Positions 56,262-64,000 of a DNA stretch of 64,000 nt are shown one piece after another. The stretch lies in the NCBI GenBank assembly GCA_002709385.1, contig PAQS01000011.1:1-64000 (forward strand). The letters are read 5' to 3'. How positions within the stretch are numbered: the stretch's first letter is position 1; each line of letters begins with the position of its first letter. The notes under the pieces were generated by a model. The model saw only the letters and a program-made list of their open reading frames with translations, ran no database searches and was not told the origin of the DNA. The DNA is from Waddliaceae bacterium. GTDB taxonomy: Bacteria > Chlamydiota > Chlamydiia > Chlamydiales > GCA-2709385. The position numbers were made by a program, and so were the translations under genes.

Positions 56262-57251
56262 TTATTGGTTTGGGTATTGGTTTGGGTATTGGTTTTGTAG
56301 GCGGTTTATGATGTCTTTTGCTTTTTGTGAGACATTACTAGGTGGAATGTATCTTGTAGGGTATGTAGCAGAAAAAGGTGTAAAGTTCATGGAAATATTT
56401 TGAGAGGGCTCATCTGAACTTAGAGGAGTCAAACCACAAGATTCAGAGTAATTTGATGGAGGGTAAGAATAAAATTCTGAGTGGAATTTGCTTCCTATAG
56501 TAGTGGATTGAAGTCCATCCATTGAGTTATATGGATCACTATTATAATAGTTATCTTCGTTTATATTTGGATATAACGTTTGAGAGAATCTGGGCTCTTC
56601 TTGATAGCCAAGGAGCCAGTCGGTATAGGGGGTGTTGGAATTATATGAGCTTACACCGTTAAAATCATTTTTATTTGTTGAGTTAGAAATAGGAGTAGCA
56701 GTGTATTTTTTCTTATAACATTCGGCATAGGGGGTTTTTGAACTAGGGTTAGCTACTGGTTTTCTATTCGAGAAAGTATGACACTCAGGTTTCAGCTTCA
56801 ATTGAAGATAGCGATAATAGTCATTGTCTGTTCGAATATCTAAAGTGAAAGGAGCAATGTTTTTACTAGACTTGTAGCGACCATGAGGAGTTTCGTTATA
56901 TAAAGTAATAAACCACCTTTCTCCAGCTCTTAAAACTTTTTCACAGACAGCATCATTTTCTAGATAAATAGGATTCTCGCCTTCATAGGGTTTTGCTTTT
57001 ATTGATTCCCATGAACGGTTATGGAACATGGTAACTTTAGCTTTTTCTTCGTAAAAACGTTTGGGGGTGCTTAGGCTTGCTTTCACTGAAATATCTTTAA
57101 GAGCTGTAATGGCAATAGTAAGAGGTTTCGATATTCCATACTGGTCGTCAGCTATGGCTTCACCGAAACCAATAGCTGGATAAATAGAAGAGCTTTTACC
57201 TCTAGAATAATAATCGATATTAAAATCATTTAAGTTGCTATTTGATATCAT
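56262..57251 (-). CDS. Hypothetical 329-aa protein with repetitive Asn/Pro/Tyr-rich C-terminus
   Basis: ORF with beta-rich N-terminus and QYPNQYPNQ tail. Confidence 0.6.
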   Translation of the reverse strand: MISNSNLNDFNIDYYSRGKSSSIYPAIGFGEAIADDQYGISKPLTIAITALKDISVKASLSTPKRFYEEKAKVTMFHNRSWESIKAKPYEGENPIYLENDAVCEKVLRAGERWFITLYNETPHGRYKSSKNIAPFTLDIRTDNDYYRYLQLKLKPECHTFSNRKPVANPSSKTPYAECYKKKYTATPISNSTNKNDFNGVSSYNSNTPYTDWLLGYQEEPRFSQTLYPNINEDNYYNSDPYNSMDGLQSTTIGSKFHSEFYSYPPSNYSESCGLTPLSSDEPSQNISMNFTPFSATYPTRYIPPSNVSQKAKDIINRLQNQYPNQYPNQ

Positions 57252-57392
57252 TAAGTTAATACCTTTTTATGCTTGTTGTGTTTAAAGTAAAGGATAGAGA
57301 TGTTATATTAATAATGGTTAGAATAAAAGTGTAAAGGGTAGATTGCGTATTGTAATAAAAGTAGTGGGGGATCGTTTGAATATAAGTGTATC

Positions 57393-57435
57393 AATGGTTA
57401 TCTAATCCACGCTTCTAGTGCATTAGATAACCATT
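57393..57435. repeat. Perfect 14-bp inverted repeat, 15-nt loop
   Basis: aatggttatctaat (57393-57406) and attagataaccatt (57422-57435). Confidence 0.75.
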
Positions 57436-57450
57436 AGAACTTTAAAAAAA

Positions 57451-57957
57451 TTATGCATCGCTTTTAGGTTCAGACATCATTTTCTGAATATGTTCCACGT
57501 AAGCAGCTCCACCTCCACGTTTATAGCCGGTACTTCCAATTTGTTGATTTTTAGAATTTAGTAAAATCACTGTTGGAAATCCTCGGACGGGATACTCTCT
57601 CATTAGGCGCTTATTTTGTTTCTTGATTTCAGGTGTTTGCTGTATTTTTCTAGGAAAATCAAGTTTTAAAAAGACAAATGTATCTGCCATGGCATCACGG
57701 AAAGCGTCAGATGCAAAAACTTCTGATTCTAATTTCATGCACCAGCCACACCAATCAGAACCAGTAAATAACATGAATACAGGTTTCTCTTCTGTGCGAG
57801 ATAGCTCGATAGCTTCCTCGTAATTTATTAACCAGTGTATCTCTTTTTTTTCTTCATTTGCGTTTAAAGAAAAACACGAGAAAAGAAAAAAAGCAAAAAG
57901 TAAGTAAGTATACTGTTTTGTCATTTTCAGCCTCATAATTGTAAGTGTCAAGCACAT
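57451..57957 (-). CDS. Secreted thioredoxin-fold protein, paralog of 55012-56064
   Basis: FTGSDWCGWCMKLESEVFASDAF, YPVRGFPTVILL. Confidence 0.88.
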   Translation of the reverse strand: MCLTLTIMRLKMTKQYTYLLFAFFLFSCFSLNANEEKKEIHWLINYEEAIELSRTEEKPVFMLFTGSDWCGWCMKLESEVFASDAFRDAMADTFVFLKLDFPRKIQQTPEIKKQNKRLMREYPVRGFPTVILLNSKNQQIGSTGYKRGGGAAYVEHIQKMMSEPKSDA

Positions 57958-58020
57958 GGATACTTGAAGTTCAATGTAAAATAGAGTATAGTTTAATGAA
58001 ATTATTTTGGAAAGTTTACT

Positions 58021-58488
58021 ATGTTAGTGAAACCCAAGACCATTGTTTGGCGTCATAGAAAAGAAAACTTAAAAAAGTGTAGCCTGAGAGGGCTTGAGTC
58101 TCAAGCTGGTTTTGCTTTCTTTTCATACCCTAATCAAACACTTCCTGATTTAGACGGCTATATTTTGCTGACTATCGATGCTCCGGTACTTACGAAAGAT
58201 GATGGAGATAAAGGTTTACTGCTTTTGGATGGAACTTGGCGCTATGCTGAAAAAATGTATAAAGCATTACCACCTTCAGCGAAACTCATTCATCGAAGCC
58301 TTCCTCCTGAGCTACGAACAGCGTATCCTCGTAAACAAGATGATTGTAGTGAGCCAGAGCGCGGTTTGGCTTCCGTGGAAGCTCTTTATGCAGCATACTT
58401 TTTAATGGGACGTAGCACAGGGGGGTTACTTGATCATTATCATTGGAGAGATGCTTTTTTAGAGATAAACAAGGGAATTTTTACTTAG
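58021..58488 (+). CDS. DTW/TSR3-like protein (aminocarboxypropyltransferase superfamily)
   Basis: LLLLDGTWRYAEKMYKALP, SLPPELRTAYPRKQDDC, LASVEALYAAYFLMGR. Confidence 0.75.
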   Translation: MLVKPKTIVWRHRKENLKKCSLRGLESQAGFAFFSYPNQTLPDLDGYILLTIDAPVLTKDDGDKGLLLLDGTWRYAEKMYKALPPSAKLIHRSLPPELRTAYPRKQDDCSEPERGLASVEALYAAYFLMGRSTGGLLDHYHWRDAFLEINKGIFT

Positions 58489-58607
58489 TCCTCTGAGGCG
58501 CTTGCTGAAATAGTGAAATAGATGCAAGTTGTTTACTTTCCAAAAGTGAAAGAAATTTTCTATGTGCTTTTGCAGGCACTTCGCCCCCCTAGGTCATCAT
58601 CGGGGGA

Positions 58608-58684
58608 GGCTCTTGCAAAAATACATAAAAAAGCACTTCTAGTTTTGGAAATGGTTCTTGCATCATTATTTTTGCAGGTACCTC
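58608..58684. repeat. B repeat, copy upstream of MITE copy 2
   Basis: gaggctcttgcaaaaatacataaaaaag...ttggaaatggttcttgcatcattatttttgcaggtacctc. Confidence 0.75.
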
Positions 58685-58701
58685 AGGAATTAGAACTCGC
58701 C

Positions 58702-58877
58702 GCGTCGTCGCTTCTTTGATTCGCCGCGTTTAATGATTCTTTTCTACGATTTTACCCTTATTTTTCTCATGACTCCTACTAGCCCTCATACAATATCTCA
58801 TCGCCCTATTGCACCTATAATCATGATGAATCTACAGCACATCATTTAAACGCGGCGAATCAAAGAAGCTAAGACGC
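58702..58877. mobile_element. MITE-like palindromic element, copy 2
   Basis: Arms 58702-58732 and 58847-58877 (one mismatch); interior atgattctNttctacgattttaccNttatttt shared with copy 1. Confidence 0.8.
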
Positions 58878-58897
58878 GAAGAAAGTCTTATTATCCT

Positions 58898-58980
58898 CGA
58901 GGCTCTTGCAAAAATACATAAAAAAGTTTTTCAAATCTTGGAAATGGTACTTACATCACTATTTTTGCAAGCAGCTCGGG
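58898..58980. repeat. B repeat, copy downstream of MITE copy 2
   Basis: gaggctcttgcaaaaatacataaaaaag...ttggaaatggtacttacatcactatttttgcaagcagctc. Confidence 0.75.
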
Positions 58981-58992
58981 GGTTCGAGGGTG

Positions 58993-59110
58993 TAAGACTT
59001 TCTTTGCGCCTTATCTTCTTTGCTTCGCTGCGTTTAAATAATATAATGTAGATTTATGATAAATGGTTTTAAGGTAAACGCAACGAAACTATATGCCTGC
59101 TTCGCTGCGT
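58993..59110. repeat. Degenerate third element of the MITE-like family
   Basis: taagactttctttgcgccttatcttctttgcttcgctgcgttta ... taaacgcaacgaaac...gcttcgctgcgtt. Confidence 0.55.
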
Positions 59111-59120
59111 TTTCTTGGAC

Positions 59121-60428
59121 TTACCAATCAGCCTTTACCTCTTTGCGAAGTAAAACAATACCGATCAAGTTTACCATGAGTAAGCATGCTCCGGATACGG
59201 ACATAATAGTTAATGCTTCTTGCGTTCCCACAAAGCTGCAAACAACAAAAGCAATCACAGCGTAAACGTAATAAAAACTTACCCCTTTTTCACCAAAAGC
59301 AAATCGAGCGCATTTGATACCTGCAACAAAAAAAGTGATCATGCTGCTATAGCCGAGGAGGAAAAAGAAAACAGGCATGAAATAATTCATGTAAGGAAAA
59401 TAGAGCTCTAGAGTAGCTTGTACAACCTGTGAAGCATCAATATTTGTGCACCACATGCCAGTGATGAGAATAACTAGAATTGTGAGAGTACAGATAATAA
59501 ACGTATCTAGGAAAATTCCAAATATGCCTAAGCTTGCCTGCTGAGCTGGATTTTTCATGCTGCTTTCGCTGTGAACAATAGAAGCGTATCCCACTCCAAT
59601 ATCACCGGTGTAACAAGCACGTCTTACTCCTTGTGACATAGCAACAAGCATAGTGCTTCCTGTAAAAGCGCCTGTTGCAGCATGTCCATTAAAAGCACCT
59701 GTAAAAATATCCATCAATGCCGCTGGGATTTCATTCAAATGTTGGAGTAAAATCCAACTATTCATACAGAAATAAACCAAAATAAAAATCGGCAAAATTG
59801 CAGTGCAAATTTTTCCAACCCGTTCGACACCGCCGCGTACAGCAATCAAAATAAGGGTAAGTAATACAGCAAGGACAATAAATTTATTTATGGCAAAATT
59901 CAGAGCTATCGATTCTGTTACAATGCGAAACATGTATACTTCAACCCCATAAATACAGAAGAGTAAACATACAAGCTTCGGTATCCATGTAAATTTATAG
60001 GCGTGTTGAAGGAAATACATTGGACCGCCGTTGTAGCCGCCTTGTTCATTTTGTATTCGGTATTTAAGGCCAAGATAAATTTCTGAATACTTGACTAGCA
60101 TTCCGATGAGCCCTGCTACCCACATCCAGAATATAGCGCCAGGCCCTCCGATTTGGACAGCGGTACATACAGCTACGACATTCCCTAAGCCAATAGCTCC
60201 ACCAATAGACGCAAAGAAAGCATGGAGAGGGTGTACTCCTCGCTCTTCATCTGTCTGTTTACGGGCTAGGCGAGCAAAGAGACTAATAATTCTAGGGAAT
60301 CCTGTGATTTGAGGGAATTTGAAGTGAATAGATAAATAAAATCCAAACCCAATAATTAGGGGGATACCAACGTAACTCCAGATAGCGTCGTCTATAAAAT
60401 TAAGAAGGGTAAAAAAATGGTCGATCAT
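59121..60428 (-). CDS. Sodium:alanine symporter (AGCS) family transporter
   Basis: ASIGGAIGLGNVVAVCTAVQIGGPGAIFWMWVAGLIGM, NGGPMYFLQHA. Confidence 0.93.
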   Translation of the reverse strand: MIDHFFTLLNFIDDAIWSYVGIPLIIGFGFYLSIHFKFPQITGFPRIISLFARLARKQTDEERGVHPLHAFFASIGGAIGLGNVVAVCTAVQIGGPGAIFWMWVAGLIGMLVKYSEIYLGLKYRIQNEQGGYNGGPMYFLQHAYKFTWIPKLVCLLFCIYGVEVYMFRIVTESIALNFAINKFIVLAVLLTLILIAVRGGVERVGKICTAILPIFILVYFCMNSWILLQHLNEIPAALMDIFTGAFNGHAATGAFTGSTMLVAMSQGVRRACYTGDIGVGYASIVHSESSMKNPAQQASLGIFGIFLDTFIICTLTILVILITGMWCTNIDASQVVQATLELYFPYMNYFMPVFFFLLGYSSMITFFVAGIKCARFAFGEKGVSFYYVYAVIAFVVCSFVGTQEALTIMSVSGACLLMVNLIGIVLLRKEVKADW

Positions 60429-60433
60429 GAAAT

Positions 60434-61414
60434 TTACTTTTTTTGTAGATCTTGGCGTATACTTTCCCATACATCAGGGGAAAGATCTGTGCCGATTACT
60501 TGTACTACAGCTGCACCAGTTCGTGCGCCATAGGAACAACAAATTTCTTTGGGTTGATTATTTAGATAGCCGTGTAAATAGCCACAGGCAAAAAGGTCGC
60601 CAGCTCCGGTTGTATCAGCTGCGTGTACTGGTTTTGTGGGGCAATGAACAATTCCTGTGGAGTCTCCAATAATAGCTCCATCAGCACCTAAGAGTACAGC
60701 GGCTACTTGGCAGTACTTTGAGAGTTCTTCGCATGCTTCGTAGGGAGCTAAATCGAGAAGAGCTTTTGCTTCTTCTGCATTGCAAAACAAAATATCCACG
60801 TAATCTTTGATCAGTCGATTCAGCTCAGCTTTATACCGCCCAACAAGCTCAAAGCTTGCTAAATCAAAAGAAACGATTGCTCCAGCTTTTTTTGCTAGGT
60901 GCATAGCTCGTAGTGTAAGGTTCGCGTTATAGAGTGTGTAGCCTTCGATGTGGACAAGGTGCTTTCCTTGAAAAATTTCAAGCGGAAGGTCATCTCCAGA
61001 AAGTTCCATACTCGCCCCAGCATAAGCACGCATGGTTCGTTGACCATCTGGAGTTACAAAGCAGATAACATGGCCTGTCGGTGTTGAAGAAGAAGAAAAG
61101 TGAGCCTGTACACCAAAGTGGGTGATTTTTTCTGCGTAGTAATTGCCCCAGTAATCGCTGCCCACGCGACCGAATAGAGTACAAGAGTGGCCTAGTTGTA
61201 CAAGACCTTTTAAAGTATTCGCTGCACTACCACCTGGAACAGAGTGTAGTTGCGTCTTTTTTGTACGTAGAATTTGTTCTAAGTCTGGATAGTCAATGAG
61301 CGTAGCGCCACCTTTATGGCCAGAAAGCTCAGCGATAAACGATTCGTCTACCGCTATAATTTGGTCCATTAAAGGCCCTCCGATGCCTAAAATTTGAGCA
61401 GCAGAATCAGGCAC
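60434..61414 (-). CDS. PfkB-family carbohydrate/adenosine kinase
   Basis: VPGGSAANTLKGLVQLG, HAADTTGAGDLFACGYLHG. Confidence 0.92.
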   Translation of the reverse strand: MPDSAAQILGIGGPLMDQIIAVDESFIAELSGHKGGATLIDYPDLEQILRTKKTQLHSVPGGSAANTLKGLVQLGHSCTLFGRVGSDYWGNYYAEKITHFGVQAHFSSSSTPTGHVICFVTPDGQRTMRAYAGASMELSGDDLPLEIFQGKHLVHIEGYTLYNANLTLRAMHLAKKAGAIVSFDLASFELVGRYKAELNRLIKDYVDILFCNAEEAKALLDLAPYEACEELSKYCQVAAVLLGADGAIIGDSTGIVHCPTKPVHAADTTGAGDLFACGYLHGYLNNQPKEICCSYGARTGAAVVQVIGTDLSPDVWESIRQDLQKK

Positions 61415-62083
61415 TTAAGAGCTCCTCCTCTTCAACATTCCTTGAATCATCTCCCGATTCACATAGAGATAATCCATTAAGGAAAGTAAAGAAATGATTG
61501 CTGCAAAAGAAGCAAACAAGGTGGCATAGAGGTGCAAACTTTCTGTCGCGATATAACCAAACGCATGAGGAATCATCAGCAAAACTATCATAAAAGCTGC
61601 CACCCCTTGAGTTGCAGCTTTTATTTTCCCAGACCAACGAGCAGCTAAAACCGTCCCGTGCAAAGCACAAGCCGTACGGAGTGTGCTCACGACAGAGTCG
61701 CGATAGAGAAAAATAAAGGCGATAATAATCGGCAATTGAACAACGCCTTGACTAAACGCTAAAAAAACCGTGGTGTGCGCGATGCTATCCGCTAAAGGGT
61801 CTACAATTTTGCCAAAGTCAGTTACCTGCTTTAAACGTCGAGCCAAAAAACCATCTAAAAAGTCAGACGCCTCAGAGATACCCAATAAACATAACAAAAC
61901 AAAAGGTAATAGTTGTTCAGAGATTCCTAAAGAATTTTGATATAAATAACACAATAAAAAGATTGGTGTTAGTATCAAACGGCCAAATGTTAAGTAATTG
62001 GAGATGGTCAAAGTAGCCTCACAAATGAGATTGTCGCGCGGAATTATATAATAAGTATAAGTTGTAAACTCATTAAGTGGCAA
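61415..62083 (-). CDS. CDP-alcohol phosphatidyltransferase (PgsA-like)
   Basis: SDFLDGFLARRLKQVTDFGKIVDPLADS motif. Confidence 0.9.
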   Translation of the reverse strand: MPLNEFTTYTYYIIPRDNLICEATLTISNYLTFGRLILTPIFLLCYLYQNSLGISEQLLPFVLLCLLGISEASDFLDGFLARRLKQVTDFGKIVDPLADSIAHTTVFLAFSQGVVQLPIIIAFIFLYRDSVVSTLRTACALHGTVLAARWSGKIKAATQGVAAFMIVLLMIPHAFGYIATESLHLYATLFASFAAIISLLSLMDYLYVNREMIQGMLKRRSS

Positions 62084-62144
62084 ATTATTTGGGTGGAAAC
62101 TAAACTGCTAATCTAAATCAAGAACCTTATATCTAAGGTACATT

Positions 62145-64000
62145 ATGAAAAAGATTTATTTGTTTTTGTTGGGGATTTTGATGGGAGGAACAGGACTCGT
62201 TGGCTCAGTAGTCAATGCCGAAACGTGGACGCCAGAACAAGTACTCCAAATGAAGCGTGTTAGCGATGTACAAGTTTCTGTAGATGGACAAGTATTCGCT
62301 GCAGTCGGAAGTGTGGAAACTGTAGATGGGCAATTAAAGCGTGTAAGTAATCTTTTCAGTTTAAAGTCAGGAAAAGAAGAAAAAATACTAGGAGATCACG
62401 AGGGAGTAAGAAATCTCCGTTTTTCACCAGATGGAAAGAAACTGGCTTTTATCGATACAAAGGATAAGATAGCACAGATTTTTTTATTCGATATCGCTCA
62501 AGAGAAAGTTTTACAAATCACAAGTGCAGATGCGGATATTCATCATTTTATTTGGAGCCCTGATGGAACACAGATAGCTTTTGTAATGGAAGAGAAGATT
62601 ACAGAAGAAAAAAAGAGTAAAATTCGTGTTCATGGTGATTTTGCTCGTCAGTCTATTTGGCTGATCAATATTGATGATCCGGAACAAGTACAGCGACTCA
62701 CGAATCGTGAATACCACGTAAGAGGTATGGGAGATTTTGGTGATTCAGTAGAGCAAATGACTTGGTCACCAGACGGAAAAGAAATCACTTTTGCTCACGT
62801 TCCAAAGCCTGGTTGCGATGATCTTTTTATGAGAGGTTCTTTGGCTACTGTTGATTTGGAGACAGGTGAAGTCCGCGAGATGCCGCAAATCACTCCTTAT
62901 ATGTCGAATCCTATTTACTCTCCAGATGGAACACATCTAGCTTTTCTTGTTAGCGATGAACCAACAAGTATAGCGATTGTGCGGTATGTGACGGTTATGT
63001 CGGTCGATACAGGAGAAGTGCGTAAGCTGGCAGTAACTCCCAATGAAGGACCTTTTTTAGCAGGGACAAATTTACTTGGGTGGACAGCAGAGTCTGATGG
63101 GCTCCTATTTTTAGAGCCTTATAAAACCATGATGGCTCTTTATTATCTGTCTATTGATGGAGAATCTGCACAAAGAATTGATGACGATACTTTGTTTATA
63201 AATGGGATTACTTTAGGGAATAAGGGGAAAACACTTGTGTTTTCGGGGCAGACTTTAGATCTCGCACCAGAAATATATCAAAGCTCTTTAAAAAGTTTTA
63301 AAGCAGAGAAATTGAGTTCTTTCAACCAAGAAATTTCTTCTTTAGAAAAAGCGAAAACACAGTGTATCTCGTGGCTTTCATCTGATGGAACAGAAATTGA
63401 GGGGTTGCTTACTTTTCCACAGAATTATGAAGAAGGGAAAAAATATCCTTTATTACTGTTAGTGCATGGTGGCCCTATGGGTAGCTTTATGCAAAGTTTT
63501 GTGGGAACTCCTTATCCTTATCCCGCGCTTAGCTTTGCTGAAAAAGGGTACTTCGTATTACGTCCGAATCCACGAGGTTCTACAGGTTACGGTGCTTCTT
63601 TTCGTAAAGCCAATTTTAGTGATTGGGGAGGGATGGATTACAAAGATCTTATGTTTGGAGTCGATGAACTGATTGAGCAAGGTCTCGTAGATGAAAACCG
63701 TATGGGATTGATGGGTTGGAGTTATGGTGGGTATATGACAGCCTGGGCTGTGACTCAAACATCTCGTTTTCAGGCAGCATCGATGGGAGCTGGGATTAGT
63801 AATTTATTGAGTTTTACAGGAACTACAGATCTTCATAGTTTTCTTTCTAGTTACTGTGAAGGGGATATATGGGAAAAGACGGAACATTATTGGGGGCGCT
63901 CTCCTATTGCTCATGTTCGCAATGTGCAAACACCTCTTTTGATCCAACATGGAGAGAAAGATACACGTGTTCCGTTTTCTCAGTCTCAAGAGTATTTTCA
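62145..64000 (+). CDS. S9-family prolyl oligopeptidase-like serine peptidase, truncated by the window end
   Basis: Manual translation: signal peptide MKKIYLFLLGILMGGTGL; TolB-like beta-propeller repeats RFSPDGKKLAF; GWSYGGYMT catalytic motif; open at 64000. Confidence 0.93.
   Translation, partial: MKKIYLFLLGILMGGTGLVGSVVNAETWTPEQVLQMKRVSDVQVSVDGQVFAAVGSVETVDGQLKRVSNLFSLKSGKEEKILGDHEGVRNLRFSPDGKKLAFIDTKDKIAQIFLFDIAQEKVLQITSADADIHHFIWSPDGTQIAFVMEEKITEEKKSKIRVHGDFARQSIWLINIDDPEQVQRLTNREYHVRGMGDFGDSVEQMTWSPDGKEITFAHVPKPGCDDLFMRGSLATVDLETGEVREMPQITPYMSNPIYSPDGTHLAFLVSDEPTSIAIVRYVTVMSVDTGEVRKLAVTPNEGPFLAGTNLLGWTAESDGLLFLEPYKTMMALYYLSIDGESAQRIDDDTLFINGITLGNKGKTLVFSGQTLDLAPEIYQSSLKSFKAEKLSSFNQEISSLEKAKTQCISWLSSDGTEIEGLLTFPQNYEEGKKYPLLLLVHGGPMGSFMQSFVGTPYPYPALSFAEKGYFVLRPNPRGSTGYGASFRKANFSDWGGMDYKDLMFGVDELIEQGLVDENRMGLMGWSYGGYMTAWAVTQTSRFQAASMGAGISNLLSFTGTTDLHSFLSSYCEGDIWEKTEHYWGRSPIAHVRNVQTPLLIQHGEKDTRVPFSQSQEYF

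Overview
The window is a chromosomal segment that I assign to the Chlamydiota. The assignment rests on the conserved block rpmE-prfA-prmC-ffh-rpsP-trmD-rplS-rnhB-gmk-X-metG (then recD2 further along), which matches the C. trachomatis CT022-CT033 order as I remember it. Housekeeping genes alternate with accessory islands. The main points for follow-up are: (1) an hvfABCD-type (bufferin-like) RiPP cluster at 47.6-50.0 kb, with an EGKCG-repeat precursor, DUF692, DUF2063 and DoxX genes; (2) a tightly coupled five-gene operon at 27.7-32.6 kb with a PapD/DUF916-like chaperone, three paralogous small secreted beta proteins and one large barrel-like protein, possibly an undescribed surface-assembly system; (3) two eukaryotic-type deubiquitinase genes, a USP/C19-like 991-aa protein and an OTU-like protein, close to an AT-rich orphan gene and an interrupted ORF; (4) a secreted GH9 (cellulase-family) protein; (5) two divergent Ser/Thr kinases; (6) an rnpA whose homology extends upstream of any ATG/GTG/TTG, suggesting an ATT start that overlaps the rpmH stop; (7) dispersed MITE-like palindromes and other repeats; (8) two ORF remnants not visible in the ORF track, one with a single in-frame stop and one frameshifted at a T6 tract. 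All calls come from reading the sequence; no database search was run.
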